Shown here piece after piece: positions 1-10,724 of a stretch of DNA of 64,000 nucleotides. Location: the NCBI GenBank assembly GCA_958450365.1, contig CAUEEP010000753.1, forward strand, positions 739,413 to 803,412. Reading direction: 5' to 3'. The translations under genes were made by a program, and so were the position numbers. Under the pieces are notes generated by a model. That model saw only the letters and a list, made by a program, of their open reading frames with translations, was not told where the DNA came from and did no database searches. The stretch's first letter is position 1. Each line of letters begins with the position of its first letter. This DNA is from Mesorhabditis belari. Taxonomy: Eukaryota; Nematoda; Chromadorea; Rhabditida; Rhabditidae.

Positions 1-390
1 CGCCTGCTCTTTCAAAAACGCCGAAATCTTTCTCGAATCTTTCTCGAACTCACCAAGAAAGTCGAACATTCTCGAGTAAATCGATTTCACCCATGCATCC
101 CTTGTGTAATTGGCTTGCTCCACATAACTCCATAACAATTGCATATTTATCGTTTCCTGTTTATTTCCCCAACGAGATTCCATTCGTCTAAACATAATCG
201 TTTAGGAAAATGTTTCATTTTTAGGCTGGAAATGAAAGCAGTGCTTATCCTTTCAAAAATAAAAAGATTGCAAGTCTCAGCCAATAAGTGTTGTATACTA
301 TTAAAAAGCCCCGAATCTCTTATACAAAATAGTGTAAAAGGATTTTGAATTCGATTGATTGTTGGGGAGTTGGGCGTTAAAAAGTAACCG
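1..390 (-). pseudogene. Inverted copy of myosin exon 14 plus its upstream intron
   Basis: On the minus strand, 187 down to 54 matches exon 14 of the myosin gene (24999-25123). Both splice sites are kept: a TTTAG acceptor before 187 and a GTGAG donor after 54. The flank 188-390 matches the myosin intron at about 24763-24998. The copy has a 9-nt in-frame insertion after the codons for MQL, so it is 134 nt rather than 125. It is either a dispersed exon duplicate or the edge of a second, partial myosin copy that continues outside the window. No other myosin exon is visible next to it inside the window. Confidence 0.8.
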
Positions 391-796
391 CAGGTCGAGT
401 CTCAACCTGGGCACCTGCGCCGGCTGATAACTATTGCTTTCACGGATCTTTTCGCTTGAAAATTTTCCAGTATCTTAAGGATATCAATTACTCAATATTT
501 ATGCCAAAATTCAAATGATCAGCTTTGATGCTATCGAGATATGAAAATCCAAAGTTGAAAGTAGCCGTTTTTGGCCTAAAAACAAAGATTTAGATTTAGA
601 AAGACAAAGATTCGAAAAACAAAGATTTAGCTCTAGAAGACGAACAAACAGAAGAAGTTCTTTTCTTTTATGTGATTTTGAAATGACTTTAATTGACGGC
701 ATTTTCTAACGGAAAACCCGGGCATGGTTATTACCAGAAACACATTTTCCAGAAAATGGTAATTTTTGATCTTTCAAATTAAAAGTCACCCAAGTC
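391..796. other. Non-coding, no feature recognised
   Basis: AT-rich sequence without a convincing exon, RNA gene or repeat. A short run rich in AAAGATTTAG occurs near 585-635. Confidence 0.4.
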
Positions 797-935
797 TTCA
801 ATAATCAATCGAATTCAAAATCTTTTTGCACTATTTTGTAGAGAAGATTCAGGGCTTTTTAATAGTATACAACACGCTTTAGCTGAGACTTGCAACTTTG
901 GACTTTATTTTTGGAAAGATATATGAGCGCTGGTT
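797..935 (+). repeat. Third copy of the myosin intron-13 flank
   Basis: This segment matches 24784-24905 in direct orientation and 188-357 in inverted orientation. It carries the shared stretch around GGGCTTTTTAATAGTATACA. With the copy at 188-390 it forms a spaced inverted repeat around 391-796. Confidence 0.75.
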
Positions 936-1200
936 TCATTCCCTTGACCATAATATTTACCATTCTGATTCACTGACTAGTCTGAATGAAGTTTTGCTGA
1001 TTCTAAAAAGTATTGAATGACTCGAGTTGAAAATTTTAAAAAGCGAAGTTTTAAAATGAGTCAAAATTTCAAGTTTTAAAAGTTTAGCATACTTGAAACT
1101 AGATTTTATGTATCACAAAGCTTTGACTAAATCATTAAAGGAAACAGAAGAAAAACGAAAGAAGCTATTCCAATATTTTCTTTTTATTTTGTTTTTTTAG

Positions 1201-2094
1201 GTGAAAGATGTTGGCTACAACTTCAGATATCATCAAAATGGAATCGAGCAATTGCCGAGAATTCCAGGGTCGGTTAGCTTAGATACGATCGATTCCGTTT
1301 CTGTAAACATTGATCTTTAAGCGTTGATCTATTTTTATGATTTTAGATGCCGCGTTCCTGTTCAACGACCACATTACAAGGAACGTGATACTTGGCGAGA
1401 ATCACAAGCACGGTGAGATTTAGAATCCTTAATTGATTTTCATAAACTAGTTCTTTTCAGGTTTGGCCAGAATGACTACATTGACCTGCTGGGAGACGGA
1501 AGCATTCATCCGGCTCAATTACAGGTAAATTTTCATTATTTTAGTTTTTTTTTTTTCAAATTGCAAGATCAAATTTAGTATCACGTGCCGGTTTGGCTAC
1601 GCGGATTTCCGGGACAACACCGGGCGAATGAGCTGGTTAAATTGATTCACTATCGAAATCTTTACAAGGAGAAGTTGCAAGTGAGTAACGTTGATTTATC
1701 GTAATTATCGTAATTTCAACTTTAGAACAATTCCCCACGTAGATGGCACGATTTGCAGAAGAGGATCAAGTACTTGTTGATGTATCACAACTACAATAAA
1801 CAGGTACGTTGGCTTTAAACAGGTAAACAATGGTTACCTGTTTTTATAAACAGGTAACCATTGGCGCACGATGGTTTTTATTCGTGAATCGTGTGTGCTT
1901 TCTTAAAATAGCGAATAAATTTCTTAAAATAGTGAATAAATTTCTTAAAATAAATTTCATATTTAAAAACCCCTGCTCATATTTTCAATTTTTAGGATGA
2001 AATCAGAAACGAACGAGATTTGGGATTATGGGATGAAAAGCCGGACTACTTCTACAAGGACAAGAGTAGACGATCGTATGAAGACCTCGTATAA
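1201..2094 (+). CDS. mrpl-51: Mitochondrial ribosomal protein mL51 (MRPL51), 5' end not resolved
   Basis: Large-subunit mitoribosomal protein. Exons: 1201-1268, 1347-1412, 1461-1524, 1579-1680, 1726-1803, 1996-2094 (stop TAA). All junctions are in frame. The product holds the family core in order: FGQNDYIDLLG, then HP, then PVWLRGF, a basic segment, and RWHDLQKRIKYLLMYHNYNK, which aligns with the C-terminal part of human MRPL51. About 33 residues follow after that core and end in YEDLV. The exon at 1201 follows a TTTTTTTAG acceptor and begins within the protein. The start codon and mitochondrial presequence must lie in an upstream exon that I could not identify. A poly(A) signal follows at 2163. 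The next gene, ATG4, starts only about 340 bp beyond that signal's gene end, so the two could share an operon (inference). Confidence 0.8.
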
Positions 2095-2162
2095 AATAGA
2101 ATTTTATTTGTTTTTTGTTCGATTATAGAGTTTCTCTTTTTTGTTATCTTTAAACTGTTTTG

Positions 2163-2168
2163 AATAAA
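2163..2168 (+). terminator. Poly(A) signal of mrpl-51
   Basis: AATAAA lies 69 bp after the stop codon, in a T-rich 3' UTR. Confidence 0.6.
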
Positions 2169-2420
2169 CTTTTGAGTTGATTCTGCGATTTGAAAGAAGC
2201 ACACGTAGCACGTGATAGATATCTGAAGAATGAAGAGTGAAATGGCTCATTTGAAAATGGTAAAACGATTTATTGGACTTGGTGAATTAAGGTTCGAAAA
2301 ATTGAATCGTAATCGAGTGTTGAAATAGTAATAATTCTGTTGTAGTTCTGTTGTAATAATATGTTGTAGGATACATGTTTTCTTTACTTTTATCGTAAAT
2401 TTAAGGCAACACTTCTAAAA

Positions 2421-2433
2421 GTTAATTTTTCAG
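2421..2433 (+). promoter_or_regulatory. Probable trans-splice acceptor of atg-4
   Basis: The T-rich tract TTAATTTTTCAG ends at 2433, 24 nt before the ATG at 2458, with no upstream exon evident. This is the usual layout of a spliced-leader acceptor in nematodes. Which leader (SL1 or SL2) is used cannot be read from the sequence. Confidence 0.55.
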
Positions 2434-2457
2434 GTCGTTCGCGTTGTTGATGTTGGC

Positions 2458-5400
2458 ATGGACATGCTTGAGTCTTACGTTACGTTTGAGACACCATTCC
2501 AGGTAACTATTTTAGTTTATGGGATTTAAAAGAATCGATCTAAGTCTGGTAATAAATGAAGGTTGTACCGGACTTTCAAATCAATGTATTTCTTGTTTAG
2601 GAGCTTCAGAACTATGCGTTGATCCCGAAAAAGTATTGAATGACTCTAGACTCTAGTACCGGACTTTCAAACAACGTATTTTGTTTAGGAGCTCAGAACT
2701 ATGCGTTGATCGCGAAAAGTATTGAATGACCGACTCTATACCGGACTTTCAAATAAACGTATTTCTTGTTTAGGAGCTTCAGAACTATGCGTTGATCGCG
2801 AAAAAGTATTGAATGACTCTAGACTCTAGTACCGGACTTTCAAATCAACGTATTTCTTGTTTAGGAGCTTCAGAACTATGCGTTGATCGCGAAAAAGTAT
2901 TGAATGACTCTAGACTCTAGTACCGGGCTTTCAAATAAACGTATTTCTTGTTTAGGAGCTTCAGAACTATGCGTTGATCGCGACCGAGGGAGGACTCGAC
3001 ATTTTGGGGAAACATTTTACGGCTGATTCAGGTGTTTGTCATTGCAAAAACTTTACTTTCTTCTCTTTTAGAGATTGAAACGATCAGAGAGTACATCACG
3101 TCGAGATTATGGTTCACGTATCGACGAGGATTTCATCCAATAGGTAAATTTAGTTTTTAAAATCCAGATAGAAGATCCAGATAAAATCCAGTATCGTAAT
3201 TATTCTAATAGAACTCCAGGGGCTTCGATCTTTCAACTCTCATCTAAAGGGAGCTTCTAAAAGAGAGAGAGCTTTTATTTTTCAATACAAAAATTAGAAA
3301 TCAAACAAATTTTTGTGATAATTTGTGATTCCTGGTAAAAATCCCGGATAAAATTGCAAAACTTTTGTTATAATTTATTGAATAACAAGAAAATACAAAC
3401 AATGCAAAGTAAACGTTAACTTTAAGTAGAAACCATTCTAGGTATTCTAGGTATTCCAGGTAAAGCCTAAGCCCAAGCCTAGGCAACACAACAAGTGTAG
3501 CGTTAAATTAAATGTTAACATCAGGCAACACAATACAGCTCGAGCTTTCTAAAAAAAATCGTTCATAATCGAAGCATCACTGTTGTTAATTTCATTATTT
3601 GCATCTTCATTCAATTTGATCAAAATTTGATTCAAAACAATTTGATCAATAAACTCGAGCATTTGAAAGTTTTGAAAAGCCAATCGGAATAGGTTCATCT
3701 ATTTTAGAGTATTCAATTTGATCATCTTCAAATCCATTGACATCATTCATGATTCCGCACATCTTGAATGACTCTCGATGAGTTCTTTAGATAGAGATTT
3801 CCATGGGTCAACAATTCATTGCAAATAAACCTCGATTGGAGAAGCATTTCGCTTTCGTCCAGCTTTCGTCCAGCTTTCGTTCAGCTTTCGTCCAGCTTTT
3901 GTCCAGCTTTCGTTCAGCTTTCGTCCAGCTTTCGTCCAGCTTTCCTTCAGCTTTCGTTCAGCTTTCATCCAGCTTTCATCCAGCTTTCGTTCAGCTTTCG
4001 TTCAGCTTTCGTTCAGCTTTCGTTCAGCTTTCGTCGTTCTCTTCATTTGAACAATCGTTCTCCGAACATTGAGCGATCGTTTCCTCTTTACTTCCCTCAT
4101 CCACCTCGTTTTTTTTGACCAGACACAATCGTAGAGGCTTTGTATGTGCTCACGTTCCTTCTCGAAAAATCTTTCATCTCGTTCTCACTGCAATCTCGGA
4201 ACTCTTCAAGTTCTCTTCAAGTTCATCCAACTCTTCTAGTCGATCTGACATCGTCTAAAAATAAAAATAAAATCTTGAATAGACAAAAACAAGCAAGAAA
4301 AGAGAAAAAGAAAATGTTAAAATAAAAGTGTAAAATACGTATTTTTGGTAATGGTAATTTTTGGGTTACGTTACGTTTTGGGTTACGTAAAAAGCTCGAA
4401 ATAAAAAGGAGGTTCTATTAGAGGTTTTACTATGATTAAACATAGAAATAGCAATACTTGACGCTTGTTAATGTTTTTTTCATAACTTAAATTTTCATTT
4501 CAGGTGGCACTGGCCCGGCGAGTGATCAAGGTTGGGGTTGTATGCTTCGATGTGCGCAAATGCTGCTCGGAGAGGTGAGATTAAGATTAATATTAAATAT
4601 ATTAATTAAATATTGGATTTTAACTATGATTACCTACTTGCTTTGATTATGCTTTCGTTCGCCGTTTGATTATGCTTTCGTTCGCCGTTCGCCGTTCAAT
4701 TGCAATTTCAATGATTTTCAAATCTTTAGGTTCTTTTGAGACGTCACATTGGCTTGCATTACAACTGGAAAAGGGAGAAGCCGAGCGGAAATTACGAGAA
4801 AATTTTGCGAATGTTTCTCGATACGAAAAATTCACTTTACAGCATACATTTAATAGGTGGGGGAATTTAAGTTAATTATATAATTTCTAAATAATTTAGC
4901 TCAAATGGGTGTTTCTGAGGGAAAGAAAGTTGGCGAGTGGTTTGGACCGAATACGGCAGCACAAGTGAGGTTTTGAATGAAATGTGGTAACTAATCAGTT
5001 ACCACAGCTTTTGAGAAATTTTTAAATATTATCCATATCTAGTTTCTATTTTTATGTTTAGGTGCTGAAGAAGCTGTGCGTTTTTGATACGTGGTCTGAT
5101 GTGGTAAGCTATGAGAGAGATTTAGAGATTCTATGAGACTTGCACATGCACAAATTTGTGAATGTTTATCTAGTTTTTTGTTTTTGTTACTTTTGCTATT
5201 CATGTGCGTGTGGTGTTATAGAGTTATCGTTTGTTGTTCTTGATTGATATTTTACCACCGATAAATTCAACCGATAAATTTCAGGCAGTTCACGTAGCTT
5301 TGGACAATATTGTCGTGAGGGAAGATGTCGAATTGATGGCCACAACGATGCCAAGTGATGATGCAGTAAAATTGATAAGAGGTGGGTGTTTAAGGGATTG

Positions 5401-7559
5401 TTTAGTATCAAGAAGATTACCGTATTTCTTCGACTAGAAGATCGGGTAAAGAGTATCATCGCGTACTCCTGCGTAGCAGCCCTTTTTAAAATTTCTTTTC
5501 TGCATAAAAGCTTTCAATCAAGTGCTATAGAACTGGAAAATGACTCAAGAATACCACATGAGCTAACAGATTTTTGAGTCATTTTCCAGCTCTATAGCAC
5601 TTGATTGAAAGCTTTTATGCAGAAAAGAAATTTTAGAAAGGGCTGCTACGCAGGAGTACGCGATGATACTCGTTACCCGGTTTTCTATTTGAAGAAATAC
5701 GGTATTCAAAAGTAGCACAATCGTTTACTCAATTTCAATACCATTGAAAATATAAGTATCAACGTTTTGTTACTTAGTCTCGAAGTTAAGTAGCTAGTTA
5801 CAGAGGTCTGCATGAAGAAAACAGCTAGCTAAAGTTATGATAAACTAGCGATATTAAGAATTATTAGTTTATAAAGATTAAATTGTTAATGTTACTGTAT
5901 TTGATTTTTTTTTTTAGAAGATGGAAAACTCGATCACTCATTGATTCCTTCAAGCCTATCGAGTGGGGATTTTGAACGAGAGGTTTCTTTTCGAGCTTTT
6001 TAAACGCGAATCCCATTCTTCTAGGCGGATAATTGGCGTTCATTGCTTCTAATCGTTCCGCTTCGTTTGGGTCTGACGACGATCAACCGATGTTATCTAC
6101 CGGCTATACAGGTGAACTTTGAAATAAATACGAGTGCATAAGCAACTAGCTTAATCACAATAGTTTTTATAAATCCAAAACTTTTAGGAGTACTTCCGAT
6201 TGCCACAATGCACGGGTATCATTGGTGGACGACCGAATCATGCTTTGTACTTTATTGGGATCACCGGGGAAAAGGTGAAATTTCTTCTATTCTAGAATCT
6301 AGCTTTAGAATCTAAATCTAGCCTTAGAATCTAAATCTAAACTAATCGTTAAATTTTAGCTACTCTATTTGGATCCACATTTTTGTCAGCAATCACTCGT
6401 CGGTCCTCGTTACATCAAACCGGAGTCGTTCGTGGATGGATTTGAATCGATCAACGCAACACAGGAAGATAATGCGGATTTGGTGAGCTCATTTGTCAAT
6501 CATTGGTTGATGATGTCAATTCAACTATATAGGAACATTATAGCTTTTTGAATAAGAGCAAAGAAATGATGGACAATGGTTTCTTTTAGAAAGAAATCGA
6601 CGACACCACGTATCATTGCCCGACTGTTCTTGGAATGGCGTATGATCAGGTTGGGGTTTTTTTTCTTCTTGTTAACTGTTTAGTAAGAATAAATTGAATT
6701 GAGATTTTTTTTTAAATCCTTTAACTTTCAAATTTAACTTTAACTTTAACTTTTAACTTTAACTTTTAACTTTCAGGTTGACCCGTCGTTAGCGTTGACG
6801 TTCTTTTGCCGTTCGCGGGACGAGTTTGAGGATTTGAGTCGACGATTGAAAGAAGTAAATCTTGTTTTGCATGGATAATTATCATTTATGCAGACTGCAG
6901 TTTAATGTGTGAACGATTTTCCCCGATTTAGACTCTTCTCACCGCCTCATCGCCTCCCCTTTTCGAGCAACTTCAGCATCGACCGTCTTATTGGCCAAAA
7001 TTCGAGCCTTACATTGGTGTGAAGGCGAAAATCGAGATGAAAGGTGAGATTTTTAAAATAATAGAGATTTTAAAAAATAATTTCTTTTATTAATATTAAA
7101 TTTAGGCTTTTATTTAAGTTGAAGTAAGCGTTTTGAGCTTTCTTGAAGTTTTAAATTGGGATCTTTCACAAAAGATCAGCGGGACAGGCCTTTCGCTTTC
7201 TCATGCCCATAGCTCTCTTTCCCGTTTTTGGCCTCCTTTCCCCCTCCCCCTTCCTTTTCTCCCCCATCCCCCCTTCCTAGATCCATTCCCCTTTTCCCCA
7301 GCACGCTACCTGCTCTTGTGGCGCAATCGGCAGCGCGTTCGGCTGTTAACCGAAAGGTCGATGGTTCGAACCCATCCAGGAGCGAACTTTTTTGCTTTTT
7401 TTGAAATCTAAAAGCATAATAAAGATCGGCTCTGTCCTGAAATCATCAATAAGCAATAAGATTTTTGTTTTTTAAATTATAATTTTCTATTCTTTAGAAT
7501 TTCATGATATGGGCGATCCGAACTACGACTCGGACGATCAATTTGAGGTCTTAGAATGA
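2458..7559 (+). CDS. atg-4: ATG4 cysteine protease (autophagin), 16 exons, 422 residues
   Basis: Cytosolic protease that trims ATG8/LC3 to expose its C-terminal glycine and later removes it from lipid. Exons: 2458-2502, 2956-3031, 3072-3143, 4504-4574, 4730-4856, 4900-4964, 5062-5103, 5285-5381, 5918-5982, 6025-6111, 6188-6274, 6360-6482, 6590-6649, 6777-6854, 6932-7043, 7498-7559. All phases agree. Visible motifs: SRLWFTYR; the catalytic Cys in DQGWGCMLRCAQM (exon 4); EWFGPNTAAQVLKKL; IIGGRPNHALYFIG; the catalytic Asp and His in YLDPH (exon 12); and DPSLALTFFC. The last residues, FEVLE after an acidic stretch, resemble the C-terminal LC3-interacting motif of human ATG4B. Length is close to human ATG4B (393). 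The ATG was chosen because it directly follows the putative trans-splice site. Intron 1 carries decoy copies of exon 2, intron 8 a foldback element and intron 15 a tRNA-Asn. Confidence 0.95.
2519..2955 (+). repeat. Tandem partial copies of ATG4 exon 2 with acceptors
   Basis: Units of 85-91 bp end with TTTCTTGTTTAG and continue into the first ~27 nt of exon 2 (GAGCTTCAGAACTATGCGTT). Acceptor AGs fall at 2600, 2688, 2773, 2864 and 2955; only the last leads into full-length exon 2. In the decoys the reading runs into GCGAAAAAGTATTGA, a stop. Confidence 0.9.
3851..4037 (+). repeat. 10-11 bp minisatellite CAGCTTTCGTT in ATG4 intron 3
   Basis: About 18 imperfect copies of CAGCTTTCGT(T/C). The open frames through it are repeat translations, not genes. 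Confidence 0.9.
5418..5704. mobile_element. Foldback (palindromic) MITE, copy 1, in ATG4 intron 8
   Basis: Two arms of about 130 bp are near-perfect reverse complements around a short centre near 5555. The ends read TACCGTATTTCTTCGAC and its complement. A second copy lies at 22779-23764. No coding capacity. Confidence 0.88.
7312..7384 (+). tRNA. tRNA-Asn(GUU)
   Basis: A full cloverleaf: acceptor GCTCTTG pairs with CAGGAGC, D-arm GCGC/GCGC, anticodon stem TTCGG/CCGAA around loop CTGTTAA (anticodon GTT), T-arm GATGG TTCGAAC CCATC, discriminator G. It lies in sense orientation inside ATG4 intron 15. Confidence 0.95.
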
Positions 7560-7702
7560 ATAGCGATGTCGTACAAGTGGATTTTAGCGAAAATCTTTCA
7601 AAATGTTTATGCGGTTCGGGTATTTTGTACATTTTGCCTTTGTATTTGAAAAGAATTGTGTAAAGTAACCAATGTTGGTGATTGAATTTGTGAATGGATA
7701 GT

Positions 7703-7708
7703 AATAAA
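7703..7708 (+). terminator. Poly(A) signal of atg-4
   Basis: AATAAA lies about 145 bp after the stop codon. Confidence 0.6.
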
Positions 7709-7939
7709 TGAGCTTTGAAAGCTTTGACGATTACATTCGAGCGAGGTTTTCTTTCAATTTTACTTTATTTGATGGACAAGGCTGTTTAGAAGATTTAAAT
7801 TACCTTTGGGATTTTGAGAAATGTGTTGCGAACGTATTTACATAAGCCTTTCTGAAAGGTTTCATTTTGATTTTTGCATAGTTATTGGTAATTGGTTTAA
7901 ACTATGAGCTTTATTGTGTCGGAAAGTGCTTGAGGGAAT

Positions 7940-8115
7940 GCTGTCTACGCTTGTCTAGCTGTACTCGATAAGTACAGCTAAGAGTTTGCGATGATTCCAA
8001 AAAATTGACAAGAGCAATTTTTTAAAATTGTGTTTTTTCTTCTATCTGGATATCACACGAGAATTGCTAGAATTCAGATTTTTGTTTTTCGAAGTTTTCG
8101 ATTTTTTGTCGACGA
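7940..8115 (-). repeat. Copy of a dispersed ~150-bp repeat
   Basis: This is the reverse complement of the tandem unit at 48365-49145. It shares the segments GATATCCAGAT, TTTTTCGGAATCATCGCAAA-like sequence and CTCTTAGCTGTACT. The stretch 7710-7940 before it shows no recognisable feature. Confidence 0.75.
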
Positions 8116-8272
8116 AAACTTATAAAAGTTTCCAGCAATGAATCATATGGGCTCAAATGGTAAAAGCCATGTGGGTAAAGATGGTAGATAACTGAATAAG
8201 TATTCAGTCTTCTGACGGAAAAAAAAACAAGACAAAAACGGATTTGATTTGGGAATTTTGACAGCCAATTGA

Positions 8273-8781
8273 ATCCAATATGGTTCGGATACAGTTCCAA
8301 TATGGTTCCAATATGGTTCGGATGCAGTTCCAATATGGTTCCAATATGGTTCGGATGCAGTTCCAATATGGTTCCAATATGGTTCCAATATGATTCCAAT
8401 ATGATTCCAATATGATTCGGATACAGTTCCAGTATGGTTCCAATATGGTTCCAATATGGTTCCAATATGGTTCCAATATGGTTCCAATATGGTTCCAATA
8501 TGATTCCAATATGGTTCCAATATGGTTCGGATACAGTTCCAGTATGGTTCCAATATGGTTCCAATATGGTTCCAATATGATTCCAATATGGTTCCAATAT
8601 GATTCCAATATGATTCCAATATGATTCGGATACAGTTCCAGTATGGTTCCAATATGGTTCCAATATGATTCCAATATGGTTCCAATATGGTTCCAATATG
8701 ATTCCAATTTCGGATACAGTTCCAGTATGGTTCCAGTATGGTTCCAATATGGTTCGGATACAGTTCCAATATGGCTCCAAA
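8273..8781 (+). repeat. GGTTCCAATAT minisatellite, locus 1
   Basis: About 45 copies of the 11-12 bp unit GGTTCCAATAT, interspersed with GGTTCGGATACA variants. Related loci are 10889-11688 (inverted), 49918-50985 and 55692-55749. Long frames on both strands (PYWNHIGTILE and so on) are repeat translations. 8782-9241 holds no recognisable feature. Confidence 0.95.
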
Positions 8782-9241
8782 TCGAATTTCAAATTATTTT
8801 AAAGAAAATTTAGTTCAAACGATTTTCTCAGTTGATTTTTATCAAATTTAACGAATTTCCTCACTAGATGAGCCATGAAATGTGATTCAGAAAAAACGCG
8901 AAAAAGGGCTCGTTTTCTTATCATTGGAATTCAGCGAAAAAAAAAAAGAAAACTATTCAACTTGAGTCTTTTCTTTTCTGAGTGTATGTTACAATTATTT
9001 GCCTTTCTTTTGAGCTTTCAAATCGATTTGTTGCCTGGAAATTTGTTGTCTTTGATGTGGAAAATCGATTTTCTTTTTTTTTTGAATACTTTATAGTCTA
9101 TTTTTGATATTTTAAAGATGTTTGAAAGGTATTTTTAAGATTTCAAAGAGTCAATGATAAGAAAACGATTCTGATAGATCTACAGGGTCCGAGAAAAGTA
9201 TTGTCGCGTCTCTTTGAATTAGCTTTTATGCGATTTAAAAG

Positions 9242-9484
9242 TATTTGTGGTTGATCGTGTCTGGAAGTTTGGAATCGTTTTTGATGCAAATACTGCTACA
9301 CTCGATTGGCTGCTGGAGCCTGCTGCTGGAGTCAGGCCCCAGCAGCCAGTCAAGCTCCAGCGGCCAGTCAAGCTCCAGTAGCCAGTCAAGCTCCGGTAGC
9401 CAGTCAAGCTCCAGTAGCCAGTCAGGCGAGTGTAGCAGTATTTGCATCAAAAACGATTCCAAACTCTGGACACGATCAACAACA
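9242..9484. repeat. Inverted repeat enclosing an 18-bp minisatellite
   Basis: Arms of about 60 bp (9242-9305 and 9426-9484) are reverse complements. Between them are about six copies of AGCCAGTCAAGCTCCAGT. It may be a small non-autonomous element in which an internal minisatellite arose. Confidence 0.8.
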
Positions 9485-10034
9485 AGGCGAAAAAACAAAG
9501 AAAGCAAAAGCTGGGGAGTGGTTTATGTGTGTGTATTGAAAGGGAAGGAGTGCAAATAACGAATCACCCCTAGGGTCCACCCCAGGGTCTCTTTTCTCAA
9601 AGATTGACACACCAGGGTCTACCGCCGTATACCGACCAATCGTACAAGTCAAAGAAGAGCCAGCCTTTTCCGTAGAGTATTCTTAACTTTTGAACCTTTT
9701 CCTACCCTTTTTTCTATCCTTGATCCTTGCATTGAAATTATCGGCTAAAAATTTGTTTCTTGCGAGACGCTTTCATGTTAAATTTAAATTTCTGTCGCAA
9801 AATTTAAATCTTAATTTTACCTTATTGTTAAATGTTAATTTTTGCGCAACGTCGCATTCCAATTGACGTCACCGCCATTTGGAGGTAGTCGATGGGAGTG
9901 CCGCGTCGTCGTTTCTTTTTCATTTTTAAATCATTTGTTTTTTTGTCAGATTAATTGGAAGTATTGTTTTATGTTTTTTTGTTTTGTTTTATGTTTTTTT
10001 TTGTGTGTTTTTTGTTTGTTTTTTGTTTTTTATA
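9485..10034. other. Non-coding, T-rich spacer
   Basis: Contains a GGGTCCACCCCAGGGTCT-type direct repeat near 9570-9620 and a long T/G-rich tract at about 9945-10034. No exon or RNA gene is recognisable. Confidence 0.4.
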
Positions 10035-10672
10035 GATTTTATGTTGAAATGAGAAAGAAATCAATTTCCATTTGGGAGCCGAGTGAAGAATCCGGAACTT
10101 TTCTAGGTCAGGCTTGGCGTTTAATTGTTTCCAATTGAATTTTTTTATTCTTTAACTGTTTTTAATTGAAATTATTGTTTTATGCGTTGAAATGAGAAAG
10201 AAATCAATTTCCATTTGGGAGCCGAGTGGAGAAGCCGAAATTTTTCGTTGCTGGACCACAATGAAGGCCAAAAATAACTGTAAGATGATTTGGAGAGTTG
10301 AATGGAAACAATGAAAGCAAAGCTCATTTCCTGAACCGTTAAAAACCTCGTTTGGATGGAATCGTTTCTAAAGCGGCACCAATTCTCATTGAGAGCGGCG
10401 ACCACAACATGTCAAAAGCTTTCTAGCGAATTTGGGAAAGTTCTGGTCAACCATTGAACGTGAACAAGAAAATCGTAGAGAAAACTTTCAAACACATATT
10501 TGCATGTGACAAAACGTTTTGTTTTTTATAGATTTTGTGTTGAAATGAGAAAGAAATCAATTTCCATTTGGGAGCCGAGTGGAGAAGCCGAAATTTTTCG
10601 TTGCTGGACCACAATGAAGGCCAAAAATAACTGTAAGATGATTTGGAGAGTTGAATGGAAACAATGAAAGTA
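10035..10672 (+). repeat. Three dispersed copies of a ~135-bp unit
   Basis: Copies at about 10035-10105 (partial), 10180-10318 and 10538-10672 share TGAGAAAGAAATCAATTTCC and a downstream GGACCACAATGAAGGCC segment. It abuts the Tigger relic and may be part of the same decayed element. Confidence 0.75.
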
Positions 10673-10724
10673 AGACTCATCTTCGGGACGCCTTAAAACT
10701 AAAAAGCTTTGAGTTTTGTATGCA

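Noticed and set aside
1021..1200. First exon of mrpl-51
   Set aside because: Short ATG frames exist here but none gives a plausible presequence joined in frame to 1201, so no start is called.
4139..4325. 61-codon frame in ATG4 intron 3
   Set aside because: Low-complexity frame, no homology; the ATG4 exons on either side join in frame without it.
8067..8792. Open frame of 241 codons (PYWNHIGTILE repeats) on the minus strand
   Set aside because: Purely translated 11-12 bp minisatellite; all frames on both strands are open.
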